Both the position numbers and the translations under genes were made by a program. Shown piece after piece: positions 41,045-51,689 of a stretch of DNA of 64,000 nt (position 1 is the first letter of the stretch; every line of letters starts with the position of its first letter). The stretch comes from Pseudomonas sp. A34-9. Lineage in GTDB: Bacteria; Pseudomonadota; Gammaproteobacteria; Pseudomonadales; Pseudomonadaceae. The notes beneath the pieces are model-generated. The model was not told the DNA's origin, ran no database searches, and saw nothing but the letters and a program-made list of their open reading frames with translations. The stretch spans positions 3,746,501 to 3,810,500 of the forward strand of contig NZ_CP119967.1 in assembly GCF_029543085.1 (NCBI RefSeq), in the 5' to 3' direction.

Positions 41045-41815
41045 TCAGGGTGAGGTGGCCTGCCGATACTCGCGTGGTGTAAACCCGGTCGAGGCTTTGA
41101 ACTGGCGAGTAAAAGCGCTGTGATCGGTATAGCCGCATTGCAGCGCGACATCGGTAATCGGCAGGTCGGTGTGGAGCAATCGATGAGCATGTTCGAGCCG
41201 TACTTTCTGGATCATCTGCCGAGGAGTCAGGTGAAACACCCGTTTGCAGTAGCGCTCCAGTTGCGCGACTGAAATGCCGGCGATGCGGGTCAGCTCACCG
41301 AGGGTGACGCGGCGATTGAAATTCGCGCGGATATGCTCATCGACAGCCGCCAGCCGTTCGAATGCCGGGTGCGTTTCACTGGCCGATTGCAGGTCCACCG
41401 AAATTCCCGCCAGGCCAATGATCACCCCGTCACGGTTGTACAGCGGCTGCTTGTGCGTCAGGCACCAGCCCGGTTCACGACTGCCGTACAGATGCAGTTC
41501 CAGCTGATCCTCCAGCACAAAACCTTCCTCCAGCACTTTGCGGTCCTGCTCGGTGTAGCCCGGGCCCAACTGAGCCGGGAACACTTGCGCGCTGGTTTTT
41601 CCTAGCAGTGGACGTAAATCCTTCAAGCCACAACGCTGCACCAGCGTGCGGTTGGCGAGCACGTAACGGGCCTGCACATCCTTGATGAAAATCGCCGCAT
41701 TGGGGATCACGTCAAGCATCGGCAACAGCAGCGCGGCGCCGGCCAAGAGTTCTTCAAGAGTCTGTGGACGATGCCCATCAATGCCTTGAGACAGGATCGA
41801 GAACGCCTGTTGCAT
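41045..41815 (-). CDS. PAS-AraC transcriptional regulator, likely of hydroxyproline catabolism
   Basis: A 256-residue protein. A PAS-type sensor occupies residues about 28-140 (LDVIPNAAIFIKDVQARYVL, PLYNRDGVIIGLAGISVDL) and an AraC DNA-binding domain the C-terminus (GELTRIAGISVAQLERYCKR, VALQCGYTDHSAFTRQFKAS). It is divergent from the permease that starts the hydroxyproline genes and is the only regulator there, so it likely activates them on sensing the substrate. The ATG at 41815 has GAGGGG upstream. A perfect CAGCAC-GATT-GTGCTG palindrome at 41917-41932 in the shared promoter region is a possible binding site. Confidence 0.82.
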   Translation of the reverse strand: MQQAFSILSQGIDGHRPQTLEELLAGAALLLPMLDVIPNAAIFIKDVQARYVLANRTLVQRCGLKDLRPLLGKTSAQVFPAQLGPGYTEQDRKVLEEGFVLEDQLELHLYGSREPGWCLTHKQPLYNRDGVIIGLAGISVDLQSASETHPAFERLAAVDEHIRANFNRRVTLGELTRIAGISVAQLERYCKRVFHLTPRQMIQKVRLEHAHRLLHTDLPITDVALQCGYTDHSAFTRQFKASTGFTPREYRQATSP

Positions 41816-41916
41816 CAAACAATCCCCTCGTAACGTGGATGGACGAAGCGCCCGCCATATGGGCTTCGCGTGCAGATTGCAGCATGGCTCAAGGCATGTC
41901 GAGGGCCGCGTTTCGC

Positions 41917-41932
41917 CAGCACGATTGTGCTG
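41917..41932. promoter_or_regulatory. Palindrome in the regulator/permease promoter region
   Basis: CAGCAC-GATT-GTGCTG has perfect six-bp arms and lies 102 bp from the PAS-AraC start and 115 bp from the permease start. It is a candidate operator; no binding data are implied. Confidence 0.4.
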
Positions 41933-42046
41933 ATTTCGTCATCGAAGCCGCCGCAAAAGATCAATCGCCACAGCGTCGACCCGTTCAAAGTCTGGCCGTC
42001 CCAGTGACACAACTGCCTATCCAATAACTCACAAGAAGGCGATGCC

Positions 42047-43669
42047 ATGTCAGGCCAAGGCAAGTTCAAAAAACAGCTTTCACTGATCGACCTCACATTT
42101 ATCGGGCTCGGGGCGATCTTCGGTTCCGGCTGGTTATTCGCGGCCAGCCATGTGTCCGCCATCGCCGGGCCGGCGGGGATTTTCTCCTGGTTGCTGGGCG
42201 GTTTTGCCGTGTTGTTGCTGGGCATCGTCTATTGCGAGCTCGGCGCCGCACTACCTCGTGCCGGCGGCGTGGTGCGTTATCCGGTTTACTCCCACGGGCC
42301 GCTGCTTGGCTATCTGATGGGCTTCATCACCCTGATCGCATTTTCCAGTCTGGTGGCGATCGAAGTGGTTGCCTCGCGCCAATACGCGGCAGCATGGTTT
42401 CCCGGCCTGACCAAGGCTGGCACCGGTGATCCTACGATACTGGGCTGGATGGTGCAGTTCGGTCTGCTGTGCGTGTTCTTCCTGCTCAATTACCGCAGCG
42501 TGAAGACCTTCGCCAAAGCCAATAATCTGGTCAGCGTGTTCAAGTTCATCGTGCCGCTGCTGGTCATCGGCGTGCTGTTCACCTTCTTCAAACCGGCCAA
42601 CTTTCACGTGCAGGGTTTCGCCCCGTTCGGCTTGTCCGGTATCGAAATGGCGGTGTCGGCGGGTGGCGTGATTTTCGCTTATCTGGGGCTGACACCGATC
42701 ATCTCGGTAGCCAGTGAAGTGAAGAATCCGCAGCGCACTATTCCCATCGCGTTGATCCTCTCGGTGCTGCTGTCGACGCTGATTTACGTGCTGCTGCAAA
42801 TGGCCTTTCTCGGCAGCATCCCGACCGAAATGCTCGCCAACGGCTGGGCCGGCATCAGCAAGGAATTTTCCCTGCCATACCGCGACATAGCACTGGCGCT
42901 GGGTGTGGGTTGGCTGGCCTGGCTGGTCGTCGCCGACGCGGTGATCTCGCCGAGCGGCTGCGGCAACATCTACATGAACGCGACCCCGCGGGTGATCTAC
43001 GGCTGGGCGCAGACCGGGACCTTTTTCAAACTCTTCACTCACATCGATGAAAAGTCCGGCATCCCGCGCCCGGCGCTGTGGCTGACCTTCGCCCTGTCGG
43101 TGTTCTGGACCCTGCCGTTCCCGTCGTGGGAAGCGCTGATCAACGTGGTTTCCGCCGCACTGGTGTTGAGCTACGCCGTGGCCCCTGTGTCCGTGGCGGC
43201 ACTGCGCCGCAATGCGCCGAACATGCCGCGCCCGTTCCGGGTCAAGTGCATGGGTGTGCTCGGGCCGGTGTCGTTCATCATCGCCGCGTTGATCGTTTAC
43301 TGGTCGGGCTGGAACACCGTGTCGTGGCTGCTCGGCCTGCAAATCCTGATGTTCGTGGTGTACCTGCTCTGCGGTCGTTTTGTGCCGACCGCTCACCTGA
43401 ATCTGGCGCGTCAGGTGCGCTCCTCGGCGTGGCTGATCGCCTTCTATGCGGTGACCATCGTGCTGTCGAAACTCGGCACGTTCGGCGGCCTCGGCATCCT
43501 CGCCCACCCGTTCGACACCCTTGTCGTCGCTGCTTGCGCCACCGGCATTTATTACTGGGGCGCCGCGACGGGCGTACCGGCGCACCTGCTGCGACTCGAA
43601 GAAGACGAGGACAGCGAAGTCACCGCCCCCGCCTCGACCGTGTCTTCTCGCCCTGTCGGCGCCTACTGA
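42047..43669 (+). CDS. APC-family permease of the hydroxyproline cluster
   Basis: A 540-residue inner-membrane protein with about 12-14 helices. Helix 1 carries LTFIGLGAIFGSGWLFAASH and helix 2 follows GGFAVLLLGIVYCELGAALP; both are diagnostic of APC amino-acid permeases. Being the first gene of the hydroxyproline set, it most likely imports trans-4-hydroxy-L-proline or its epimer. It ends with a hydrophilic tail (LEEDEDSEV). The epimerase gene starts 21 bp after its stop. Confidence 0.85.
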   Translation: MSGQGKFKKQLSLIDLTFIGLGAIFGSGWLFAASHVSAIAGPAGIFSWLLGGFAVLLLGIVYCELGAALPRAGGVVRYPVYSHGPLLGYLMGFITLIAFSSLVAIEVVASRQYAAAWFPGLTKAGTGDPTILGWMVQFGLLCVFFLLNYRSVKTFAKANNLVSVFKFIVPLLVIGVLFTFFKPANFHVQGFAPFGLSGIEMAVSAGGVIFAYLGLTPIISVASEVKNPQRTIPIALILSVLLSTLIYVLLQMAFLGSIPTEMLANGWAGISKEFSLPYRDIALALGVGWLAWLVVADAVISPSGCGNIYMNATPRVIYGWAQTGTFFKLFTHIDEKSGIPRPALWLTFALSVFWTLPFPSWEALINVVSAALVLSYAVAPVSVAALRRNAPNMPRPFRVKCMGVLGPVSFIIAALIVYWSGWNTVSWLLGLQILMFVVYLLCGRFVPTAHLNLARQVRSSAWLIAFYAVTIVLSKLGTFGGLGILAHPFDTLVVAACATGIYYWGAATGVPAHLLRLEEDEDSEVTAPASTVSSRPVGAY

Positions 43670-43690
43670 AACCACCTACGGAATCCATCC

Positions 43691-44617
43691 ATGAAAGCAC
43701 TACACGTCATTGATTCCCACACCGGCGGTGAACCCACGCGTCTGGTGATGACAGGCTTCCCCGATTTGCCCGGCACCACCATGGTCGAAAAACGCGATGC
43801 CTTGCGCGATCAGCATGACGCCTGGCGCCGCGCCTGCCTGCTGGAGCCCCGTGGCAACGATGTACTGGTCGGCGCGCTGTATTGCGAGGCGGTCTCGCCG
43901 GACGCCACGTGCGGGGTGATTTTCTTCAACAACGCCGGGTATCTGGGCATGTGTGGCCACGGCACCATCGGCCTGATCAATTCGTTGCAGTACCTGGGAA
44001 AAATCCAACCGGGCGAGCACAAGATCGACACGCCAGTCGGCCTGGTCAGCGCCACATTGCATGAGGATGGCACCGTCACCCTGGGCAACGTCCCCGCTTA
44101 TCGCCACCGCAAACAAGTGCCGGTGGACGTACCGGGATTCGGTCAGGTATTGGGCGACATCGCCTATGGCGGCAACTGGTTTTTCCTCGTCTCCGAGCAC
44201 GGCCAGACGCTGACGATGGACAACGTCGAACACCTCACCGCTTACACCTGGGCGATGCTCAAGGCCCTTGAAGACCAAGGCATCTACGGCGAGGACGGTG
44301 CCGTCATCGATCACGTCGAACTGTTCGCCGATGACGATCAGGCCGACAGCCGCAACTTCGTCATGTGCCCCGGCAAAGCCTACGACCGCTCGCCGTGCGG
44401 CACCGGCACCAGCGCCAAACTCGCCTGCCTCGCCGCCGACGACAAGCTGCAACCCGGCGCCACCTGGGTGCAGGCGAGCATCACTGGCAGCCAGTTCGAA
44501 GGCCGCTTCGAATGGCAAGGCGAACGCATTCGCCCGTACATCACCGGCCGCGCCTGGATGACCGCCGACAGCACCTTGCTGATCGACGAAGCAGACCCGT
44601 TCGCGTGGGGCATCTGA
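43691..44617 (+). CDS. lhpA: 4-hydroxyproline 2-epimerase
   Basis: A 308-residue member of the proline racemase family. Both catalytic cysteines are present: Cys88 in GMCGHGTIG and Cys236 in SPCGTGTSA. That pair marks a true racemase/epimerase rather than the Ser- or Thr-bearing dehydratase branch. [15 protein letters not shown] at the start is typical. It converts trans-4-hydroxy-L-proline to cis-4-hydroxy-D-proline, the first step of the pathway completed by the next genes. It is cytoplasmic and in the same operon as the permease. Confidence 0.9.
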   Translation: MKALHVIDSHTGGEPTRLVMTGFPDLPGTTMVEKRDALRDQHDAWRRACLLEPRGNDVLVGALYCEAVSPDATCGVIFFNNAGYLGMCGHGTIGLINSLQYLGKIQPGEHKIDTPVGLVSATLHEDGTVTLGNVPAYRHRKQVPVDVPGFGQVLGDIAYGGNWFFLVSEHGQTLTMDNVEHLTAYTWAMLKALEDQGIYGEDGAVIDHVELFADDDQADSRNFVMCPGKAYDRSPCGTGTSAKLACLAADDKLQPGATWVQASITGSQFEGRFEWQGERIRPYITGRAWMTADSTLLIDEADPFAWGI

Positions 44618-44672
44618 GCCACCGCGCGGGCTTTTCACCTCAATTTGAATGATGTGCCAAGGAGTTAAAACA

Positions 44673-45620
44673 ATGAGCGACAACATCTTCACCGGTTGCA
44701 TGCCGGCCCTGATGACCCCGTGCACCGCCCAGCGCAAACCGGACTTCGACGCCTTGGTGGCCAAGGGTCGCGAACTGATCGATATCGGCATGAGCGCCGT
44801 GGTTTATTGCGGCTCGATGGGCGACTGGCCGCTGCTGACCGAGGCCGAGCGCCAGGAAGGCGTGGCGCGTCTGGTCGCTGCCGGGATTCCCACCATTGTC
44901 GGCACCGGCGCGGTGAATTCCCGCGAAGCGGTTTCCCACGCAGCCCACGCGGCGAAAGTTGGCGCGCAGGGTTTGATGGTGATTCCCCGCGTGCTGTCCC
45001 GTGGCGCTTCGGTCACTGCGCAAAAGGCCCATTTCGCAGCGATTCTGCAAGCGGCGCCGAACCTGCCGGCGGTGATCTACAACAGCCCCTACTACGGCTT
45101 CGCCACCCGCGCCGATCTGTTCTTTGAACTGCGCCGCGAGTACCCGAACCTGATCGGCTTCAAGGAATTCGGCGGTGGCGCCGACCTGCGTTACGCCGCC
45201 GAAAACATCACCTCCAAGGACGATGACGTAACCTTGATGGTCGGTGTCGACACGCAAGTGGTGCACGGTTTCGTCAACTGCAACGCCACCGGCGCCATCA
45301 CCGGTATCGGCAACGCACTGCCCCGCGAGGTGCTGCAACTGGTGGCGCTGAGCAAGCAAGCGGCCAAGGGGGACGCCAAGGCCCGTCGTCAGGCGCGGGA
45401 GCTGGAAGCGGCACTGGCGGTATTGTCGTCGTTCGATGAAGGCTGCGATCTGGTGCTGTATTACAAGCATTTGATGGTGCTCAACGGCGACAAGGAATAC
45501 ACCCTGCACTTCAACGAAACCGATGCGTTGAGCGACTCGCAGCGGCGTTATGCCGAGAAGCAGTATTCGCTGTTCCGTCACTGGTACGAGAACTGGTCGG
45601 CGGAACAGAACTTCAGCTGA
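44673..45620 (+). CDS. DHDPS-family 1-pyrroline-4-hydroxy-2-carboxylate deaminase
   Basis: A 315-residue member of the dihydrodipicolinate synthase family. The Schiff-base lysine is Lys164 (IGFKEFGGG), with the partner Tyr136 (VIYNSPYYG) and the substrate loop [16 protein letters not shown]. In hydroxyproline pathways this family deaminates and opens pyrroline-4-hydroxy-2-carboxylate to 2-oxoglutarate semialdehyde (LhpC-type). Placement between the epimerase and the semialdehyde dehydrogenase supports that role over N-acetylneuraminate lyase or DHDPS. AAGGAG precedes the ATG at 44673; the frame is open 24 bp further. Confidence 0.87.
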   Translation: MSDNIFTGCMPALMTPCTAQRKPDFDALVAKGRELIDIGMSAVVYCGSMGDWPLLTEAERQEGVARLVAAGIPTIVGTGAVNSREAVSHAAHAAKVGAQGLMVIPRVLSRGASVTAQKAHFAAILQAAPNLPAVIYNSPYYGFATRADLFFELRREYPNLIGFKEFGGGADLRYAAENITSKDDDVTLMVGVDTQVVHGFVNCNATGAITGIGNALPREVLQLVALSKQAAKGDAKARRQARELEAALAVLSSFDEGCDLVLYYKHLMVLNGDKEYTLHFNETDALSDSQRRYAEKQYSLFRHWYENWSAEQNFS

Positions 45621-45693
45621 TCAACGCCCCCTCACCTGCCGCGATGCGTTGTGCTACGCGGCAGGCATTTGCCTTTTTTATCAGGAAGACACC

Positions 45694-47286
45694 ATGACTC
45701 TGACGGGCCACATGCTGATCGGACAGCACTCGGTTGCGGGCAATCGCGCCGCCATTCGCGGGATCAATCCGGCCACCGATGAAGCGCTGCCACCGGCGTA
45801 TGCCGGTGGATCGGCCGAGCATGTCGAACAGGCTTGTGCGCTGGCATCGGCAGCGTTCGATGTTTATCGCGAGACAAGCCTGAATGTCCGCGCCGGATTT
45901 ATTGAAAGCATTGCTGAGGAGATCGAAGCCCTCGGCGATGAACTGATCGACCGGGCTCACGCGGAAACCGGCCTGCCGCGACCTCGCCTACTGGGTGAAC
46001 GCGGGCGTACTTGTCAGCAATTAAGAATGTTCGCCCGCACGGTGCGAGCCGGTGAATGGCTGGATGTGCGCGTCGATAGCGCGCTGCCGCACCGTCAACC
46101 GCTGCCGCGCTCCGATCTGCGTCAACGGCAGATTGCGCTGGGGCCGGTCGCGGTGTTTGGCGCGAGTAACTTCCCGCTGGCATTTTCCGTGGCCGGCGGT
46201 GACACCGCGTCGGCATTGGCCGCCGGTTGCCCGGTGATCGTCAAGGCGCACAGTGCGCATCCCGGTACCAGCGAGCTGGTCGGCCGCGCAGTGGCGCGGG
46301 CAGTGAACGCCTGTGGCCTGCCGCAAGGCGTGTTCTCGTTGCTGTACGGCTCCGGGCACGAAGTGGGCATCGCGCTGGTCACCGATCCACGGATCAAAGC
46401 GGTGGGTTTCACCGGCTCGCGCAGCGGTGGTCTGGCGCTGATTCAAGCGGCGCAGGCCAGATCCGAACCGATTCCGGTGTATGCGGAAATGAGTTCGATC
46501 AACCCGGTGCTGCTGTTTCCGGCAGCGTTGGAAAGTCGCACGCAGGCGTTGGCCGAAGGTTTTGTGGCTTCGCTGACACTGGGTGCGGGTCAGTTTTGCA
46601 CCAATCCGGGCTTGGTCATTGCCTTGAAAGGACCGGCACTGGACAGGTTTATCGCCGCCACCGCCGAGATCATTCAACGCAGCCCGGCGCAGACGATGCT
46701 GACGCCGGGCATCTTCAACGCTTATGAATCTGCCGTGAATGCACTGGCCGAAAGTGCCGATACGCGCATCGCTGGCGTTGGCCAGCCCGGCAGCGGCCCG
46801 AACCAATGTCAGGCCCACGTGTTCGTGACGGATGCTGTCGACTTTCTTGCCGATCAGCGCCTGCAAGCCGAAGCGTTCGGTGCGGCTACACTGATCGTGC
46901 AATGCAGCTGTGAAGCTGAAATCCGCCAGGTCACCGAGCATCTGGAAGGCCAGCTGACCGCCACTTTGCACCTGGATAACCCGGACATCGAACAGGCACG
47001 CGCACTGCTACCGACGCTGGAGCGCAAGGCCGGTCGCTTGCTGGTCAACGGCTGGCCCACCGGGGTTGAAGTGAGTGACGCAATGGTTCACGGCGGGCCG
47101 TTCCCGGCCACGTCCGACTCGCACACAACATCCGTGGGTACAGCGGCGATCCTGCGTTTCCTGCGCCCGGTCTGCTATCAGGACTTCCCGGACAGCTTGT
47201 TGCCGACCGCACTGAAACAAGCCAATCCCCTGCAATTGCGACGTCTGCTCGATGGCCACAGGGAAGCGCAGCGCCATGGCGAATAA
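45694..47286 (+). CDS. 2-oxoglutarate semialdehyde dehydrogenase (NADP-type aldehyde dehydrogenase)
   Basis: A 530-residue aldehyde dehydrogenase with the catalytic Cys302 ([10 protein letters not shown]), general base Glu265 (AEMSSINP), Asn159 (ASNFPLAF) and cofactor Lys184 ([10 protein letters not shown]). The VKAHSAHP and FCTNPG variants are those of 2,5-dioxovalerate dehydrogenases, which oxidise 2-oxoglutarate semialdehyde to 2-oxoglutarate, the pathway end product. AGGAAG precedes the ATG at 45694, chosen over earlier in-frame positions inside the deaminase gene. Its stop overlaps the oxidase start by 11 bp. Confidence 0.88.
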   Translation: MTLTGHMLIGQHSVAGNRAAIRGINPATDEALPPAYAGGSAEHVEQACALASAAFDVYRETSLNVRAGFIESIAEEIEALGDELIDRAHAETGLPRPRLLGERGRTCQQLRMFARTVRAGEWLDVRVDSALPHRQPLPRSDLRQRQIALGPVAVFGASNFPLAFSVAGGDTASALAAGCPVIVKAHSAHPGTSELVGRAVARAVNACGLPQGVFSLLYGSGHEVGIALVTDPRIKAVGFTGSRSGGLALIQAAQARSEPIPVYAEMSSINPVLLFPAALESRTQALAEGFVASLTLGAGQFCTNPGLVIALKGPALDRFIAATAEIIQRSPAQTMLTPGIFNAYESAVNALAESADTRIAGVGQPGSGPNQCQAHVFVTDAVDFLADQRLQAEAFGAATLIVQCSCEAEIRQVTEHLEGQLTATLHLDNPDIEQARALLPTLERKAGRLLVNGWPTGVEVSDAMVHGGPFPATSDSHTTSVGTAAILRFLRPVCYQDFPDSLLPTALKQANPLQLRRLLDGHREAQRHGE

Positions 47287-48538
47287 CATCTCCCATGACA
47301 TCGCCGTGGTCGGCGCCGGCATCATCGGCGTCGCCTGCGCACTGCGTCTGGCTCGCCAAGGGTTGCGCGTAGTCGTGATCGATCAGCAGCAACCCGGCCA
47401 CGGCGCCTCGTTCGGCAACGCCGGGCATCTGGCGACCGAGCAGGTGTTTCCGATTGCCGACGCGTCCATCCTCAAGCGCCTGCCGGCCATGCTGATGGAC
47501 CCGATGGGGCCGTTGCGGCTGGACTGGAAATACCTGCCGCGCGCCCTGCCGTGGTTCACCCGGCTGCTGTTGAATCTGCGTTCGGCGCCTTTTCAGAACA
47601 CCGTGGCAGGCTTGCGCGCGCTCAATGAAAGCAGTCTGCAGGCTTGGCAGCGCTTGCTCGCCGACATCCAGCGGCCGGACTTGCTGAAGATCGATGGCTC
47701 GTTGCTGGTGTTCGAACGGCCCGAATCGCGTCAGGCGATCCAGGCATTACAGGGCCGATTGCACCAGCAGCAGGTGCCGGCCGATTACTGGCAGGCCGGC
47801 GCCATACGCGAAACCGCGCCGCAACTCAGCGAACAGATTCAGGGCGGTTTGTTCTTCCCGCGCACCGGGCACTTTATCGATCCCTATGGCGTGGTGTGTG
47901 AACTGGTGGAAGCGGCCAAGGCCAGTGGCGTGAGCTTTGTCCAGCAACAGGTTCAGGGCGGCCATGTGCAGGAGCACGGTGTTGCGCTGAGCACCGGCAA
48001 TGGTGGTCTGACTGCACGCCGCGTGCTGATCGCCTGCGGCGCACACTCGGCGAAACTCACCGCCGCCCTCACCGGCAAAAAAGTACCGCTGGACACCGAG
48101 CGCGGTTATCACCTGATGCTGCCACAGGAACACGACCGCCTGCCCTTCCCCGTGACCTCGCTGGAGCGCAAGTTCATCATGACGCCGATGTCCGAGGGGT
48201 TGCGCCTGGCCGGCACCGTCGAGTTCGCCGGGCTGGAAAAGCCAGCGAGCATGGAACGCGCGTGGCAGTTGCATCGGTTGAGTCAGGGCTTGTTTCGCAA
48301 AGAGCTGAGCGCTGAAGCGGCGACGCCGTGGATGGGTTTTCGACCGTCGCTGCCAGATTCGTTGCCGGTGATTGATCAGGTCTGCGAGGGCAAGGTGTTG
48401 CTTGCTTTTGGGCATCAGCATCTGGGGCTGACGCAGGCGGCGGTGACGGCGGAGATGGTGGTGCGGATGGCGGGCGCCGGCACAAGCCCGACAACGGTTT
48501 TGCCGAGTGACACCCCTTACAGACTGGCGCGTTTCTGA
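47276..48538 (+). CDS. FAD-dependent D-amino-acid (D-hydroxyproline) dehydrogenase
   Basis: A 420-residue flavoprotein: dinucleotide-binding GAGIIG near residues 13-18, then [20 protein letters not shown], and a late [18 protein letters not shown] that closes the FAD site. It fits the DadA-like branch that oxidises cis-4-hydroxy-D-proline to the pyrroline for the deaminase. Together with the preceding genes it completes a pathway from hydroxyproline to 2-oxoglutarate. The start at 47276 lies inside the dehydrogenase gene; another ATG at 47252 is possible. Confidence 0.85.
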   Translation: MANNISHDIAVVGAGIIGVACALRLARQGLRVVVIDQQQPGHGASFGNAGHLATEQVFPIADASILKRLPAMLMDPMGPLRLDWKYLPRALPWFTRLLLNLRSAPFQNTVAGLRALNESSLQAWQRLLADIQRPDLLKIDGSLLVFERPESRQAIQALQGRLHQQQVPADYWQAGAIRETAPQLSEQIQGGLFFPRTGHFIDPYGVVCELVEAAKASGVSFVQQQVQGGHVQEHGVALSTGNGGLTARRVLIACGAHSAKLTAALTGKKVPLDTERGYHLMLPQEHDRLPFPVTSLERKFIMTPMSEGLRLAGTVEFAGLEKPASMERAWQLHRLSQGLFRKELSAEAATPWMGFRPSLPDSLPVIDQVCEGKVLLAFGHQHLGLTQAAVTAEMVVRMAGAGTSPTTVLPSDTPYRLARF

Positions 48539-48709
48539 CGAGCACTGATCAGCAAAACCGGCGGTGAGCGTGCGTAGCGGCGCTGCCACCGTCTTTTCTA
48601 AACATCACTGGTGCCTGATAGGAATAGGCAATCCTCCAAGACAAACCGGCATGGGTTCCTGGTTTATCCATCGTTACCATGGTTCCACACCTGACCATGG
48701 GAGCTCGAC

Positions 48710-49543
48710 ATGACACACGCTAAAACCTTGTTCATCACCGGCGTCAGCAGCGGTTTCGGCCATGCGCTGGCCAAGGAAGCTATCGTCACAGGCCATCGTG
48801 TCATCGGCACCGTACGCAGTGAAGCGGACCTGCATAGGTTCCAGGCGCTGTCCCCGGATAACGCTTGCGGAGTCATTCTGGACGTCACCGATTTCGAGCG
48901 GATCGACAGCGTCGTTGCGCAAATCGAAGCCACTCACGGCCCGGTCGATGTGTTGATCAACAACGCCGGTTATGGTCACGAAGGCGTCTTCGAAGAATCA
49001 CCCTTGCAGGAGATGCGTCGTCAGTTCGACGTCAATGTGTTCGGTGCGGTGGCAGTGATCAAAGCGTTCCTGCCCTTCTTCCGCCAGCGCCGTGCGGGGC
49101 ACATCCTCAATATCACTTCCATGGGCGGCACCATCACCATGCCGGGCATCGCCTATTACTGCGGCAGCAAATTTGCGCTCGAAGGGATCTCCGATACCCT
49201 GAGCAAGGAACTGCGGCCGTTCAACATCTTCGTCACCGCCGTCGCACCGGGTTCGTTCCGCACGGATTGGGCGGGTCGTTCGATGCAGCGTACCGCTCGC
49301 AGCATTGCCGACTACGACGCCAGTTTTGACCCGATCCGCAAAGCGCGAGAGGAGAAAAGCGGCAAGCAACTCGGCGACCCGCAAAAGGCTGCCCGAGCGA
49401 TGCTGCAGATCATCGCCAGCCCGATACCGCCGGCCCATCTGCTATTGGGCAGTGATGCCTTGCGTCTGGTCCGTGACAAACTGCAGAGTGCGGCCAGTGA
49501 GATTGCTCAATGGGAAGCGCTGAGCCGGTCCACCGATCATTGA
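48710..49543 (+). CDS. Short-chain dehydrogenase/reductase (classical type)
   Basis: A 277-residue SDR with the cofactor motif TGVSSGFG, the NNAG motif (84-87), catalytic Ser137 and the Tyr150-x-x-x-Lys154 pair (YYCGSK). The substrate is unknown; the sequence resembles the ketoreductase-like SDRs that stand beside AraC regulators in Pseudomonas. GGGAGC precedes the ATG. The AraC gene starts 11 bp after its stop, so they form one unit. Confidence 0.87.
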   Translation: MTHAKTLFITGVSSGFGHALAKEAIVTGHRVIGTVRSEADLHRFQALSPDNACGVILDVTDFERIDSVVAQIEATHGPVDVLINNAGYGHEGVFEESPLQEMRRQFDVNVFGAVAVIKAFLPFFRQRRAGHILNITSMGGTITMPGIAYYCGSKFALEGISDTLSKELRPFNIFVTAVAPGSFRTDWAGRSMQRTARSIADYDASFDPIRKAREEKSGKQLGDPQKAARAMLQIIASPIPPAHLLLGSDALRLVRDKLQSAASEIAQWEALSRSTDH

Positions 49544-49554
49544 GAGAGGATGTG

Positions 49555-50493
49555 ATGACGCAGGTCGACGCAAGCACGGCGCGCATGGTGCAGCTCATGA
49601 AAGCCCTCGCACCCGTCGAAGGCTACAATCTCAGCGCCCTCGACGGCGTGCGTTTCCTGCGTTCCAATCGCCCCCTGACACGCACCCCGGTGCTGTATGA
49701 CCCCGGTATCGTGATTCTTTGCCAGGGCCGCAAACGCGGCTATCTGGGTGAGGACACCTACGTCTATGACGCTCAGCATTATCTGGTGGTCTCGGTGCCG
49801 ATCCCCTTCACCATGGAGACCGACGCCACCGAGTCCGAGCCGATGCTGGCGATCTACATGCACCTCGACTTTCAGTTGGCCAGCGAGTTGATGCTGCAAG
49901 TGGATGATGTGCATGGCCCAAGCGATGCTCCGCCCCGAGGCATGTACGCATCGCCCATGGATGATTCGCTGCGCGCAACGACCCTGCGCTTTCTGCAGGC
50001 CATGAGCGTTGCCGGCGAAGCGCAAATCCTCGGACCGTCGCTGCTGCGGGAAATCTACTACCGCATCCTCACCGGTGAACAAGGTGGCTCCATGCGCGCC
50101 GCGCTCAACCGTCAGGGGCATTTCGGCAAAGTCACTCGCGCGATTCGCAAGATCCACAGCTGTTATCAGCAGCGACTCGACGTCGAGCAACTGGCCCGTG
50201 AAGCCCGCATGAGTGTGCCGAATTTCCACCTGCATTTTCGCAGCGTGACTGACACCTCGCCCATGCAATACCTGAAGTCAACGCGGCTGCATCAGGCGCG
50301 CCTGTTGATGTTGCGCCAGACCATGACGGCGTCAGCAGCAGCCTTCAGCGTCGGCTACGAAAGTGCTTCGCAATTCAGTCGTGAGTTCAAACGTTTCTTC
50401 GGCAGGACACCGCAGGCAGAGATTGAATGGATGAAGGCGACGTATGCGCTGCCATTACCGACCACGCCTTCCGAGTATGTTTCGTCGCATTAA
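49555..50493 (+). CDS. AraC-family regulator with AraC_N domain
   Basis: A 312-residue regulator. The N-terminal part (GVRFLRSNRPLTRTPVLYDP, VILCQGRKRGYLGEDTYVYD) is the AraC_N domain, and the C-terminus is an AraC helix-turn-helix (LAREARMSVPNFHLHFRSVT, AAFSVGYESASQFSREFKRF). GAGAGGA precedes the ATG at 49555. It is co-transcribed with the upstream SDR, which it probably controls, and is followed by a bidirectional terminator. Confidence 0.87.
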   Translation: MTQVDASTARMVQLMKALAPVEGYNLSALDGVRFLRSNRPLTRTPVLYDPGIVILCQGRKRGYLGEDTYVYDAQHYLVVSVPIPFTMETDATESEPMLAIYMHLDFQLASELMLQVDDVHGPSDAPPRGMYASPMDDSLRATTLRFLQAMSVAGEAQILGPSLLREIYYRILTGEQGGSMRAALNRQGHFGKVTRAIRKIHSCYQQRLDVEQLAREARMSVPNFHLHFRSVTDTSPMQYLKSTRLHQARLLMLRQTMTASAAAFSVGYESASQFSREFKRFFGRTPQAEIEWMKATYALPLPTTPSEYVSSH

Positions 50494-50510
50494 CGGACAG
50501 GCCACAAACG

Positions 50511-50541
50511 AAAAAGCCTGCTTTTCAGGGCAGGCTTTTTT
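50511..50541. terminator. Terminator between AraC gene and galactose dehydrogenase gene
   Basis: AAAAAGCCTGC-TTTTCAGG-GCAGGCTTTTTT forms a nine-bp stem flanked by A and T runs, so it can end both convergent transcripts. The same GCCTGCTTTTCAGGGCAGGC hairpin recurs at 56433-56459. Confidence 0.88.
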
Positions 50542-50573
50542 CGTTTTGTGTAGCAGTGAGCGCTGGAGGTGCA

Positions 50574-51500
50574 CTAGTCGAAAAACGCCTCAACCAACAC
50601 CCGACTCCCGACAAAAAAACTGTCCGCCACCAAGCGCAACGGCTGCACATCCAGGTCACTGGCCTTGTCGCCAATCAACTGCTGAAAATGCCGATACACC
50701 GCCGCGTACTCGCCCTCCTCCGACACAGCCTGGCGCACACCGTCAATGCTCAACACCGCACCGCCGTTATCCAGGCGCAACACGCCTTCAGCGCAACGAA
50801 CCTCGACACTCCACAGCTCATCGTGCCCATGGTCAAAATCAAACTCCGCGCGCACATCGAGGCGGCGGGCGTCAGACATGTTGATCGACGCGGCAATCGG
50901 CGACTGGCAGTTGCTCGGTACGCGCAGTTCAGCCGATTCGACAAACAGCGGCAACTTGAGCAAATGAGTGACGATCGACAAGGCATTGATGCCCGGATCG
51001 AACACGCCGAGGCCGCCGGGTTGCCAGATCCAGGTCTGGCCGGGATGCCATTTGCGCACGTCTTCTTTCCAGTCGATCTGCACGCTTTGCAGCGTGCGCG
51101 AGGCGAGCCAGTCGCGGGCAGCCTCGATACCGGGCGCATAGCGTGAATGCCAGGCAAACAAGGCACTGACGCCCTGCCCGGCAGCCTGATCGACCAGCGC
51201 CATTGCCTCGCCCAACGTCGCGCACGGCGGCTTTTCGACCAGCACGTGCTTACCGGCGGCCAAGGCTTGCTGCACCAGCGCAAAGCGCCCTTGCGGTGGT
51301 GTGCAGAAAGCGATCGCGTCCACCGGCGGGCCGTTTTCCAGCAACTCAGTCAACGATTGGAAGTTCTCCACGCCCGCGCAGGGTTTGCCCTGGGTGGCGA
51401 CGGAGACCAAGTGGAATGCGGGATTGGCGTTGATCGCCGGGACGTGTTGATCCTGGGCAATCTTGCCGTAGCCCACCAGACCGAGACGGATTGGTTGCAT
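50574..51500 (-). CDS. gal: Gfo/Idh/MocA-family D-galactose 1-dehydrogenase
   Basis: A 308-residue oxidoreductase that begins MQPIRLGLVGYGKIAQDQHV, essentially the start of the P. fluorescens D-galactose 1-dehydrogenase as I recall it. The cofactor motif is VGYGKIA, followed by CTPPQGRF and the catalytic-region lysine in VLVEKPPCAT. It oxidises galactose (or arabinose) to the lactone. AGGAGTCATTG precedes the ATG at 51500; a TTG three bases earlier is not needed. No sugar-acid genes are adjacent here. Confidence 0.85.
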   Translation of the reverse strand: MQPIRLGLVGYGKIAQDQHVPAINANPAFHLVSVATQGKPCAGVENFQSLTELLENGPPVDAIAFCTPPQGRFALVQQALAAGKHVLVEKPPCATLGEAMALVDQAAGQGVSALFAWHSRYAPGIEAARDWLASRTLQSVQIDWKEDVRKWHPGQTWIWQPGGLGVFDPGINALSIVTHLLKLPLFVESAELRVPSNCQSPIAASINMSDARRLDVRAEFDFDHGHDELWSVEVRCAEGVLRLDNGGAVLSIDGVRQAVSEEGEYAAVYRHFQQLIGDKASDLDVQPLRLVADSFFVGSRVLVEAFFD

Positions 51501-51689
51501 CAATGACTCCTGTTTTGATTTTGTTGTCGTCAGTGAACCGGGAGATTACCTGCAATCGCCGCAAGCGTCTGTCCGCGCAATGTCACAACGACGCACAGGA
51601 TCAGGCAAGGATTGCACAGGATTGCACTACTGCCCGGGCAGGCAAAACCGAAAGAATGGCCCCACGACAAACCGATTGAGGATGTTTCC

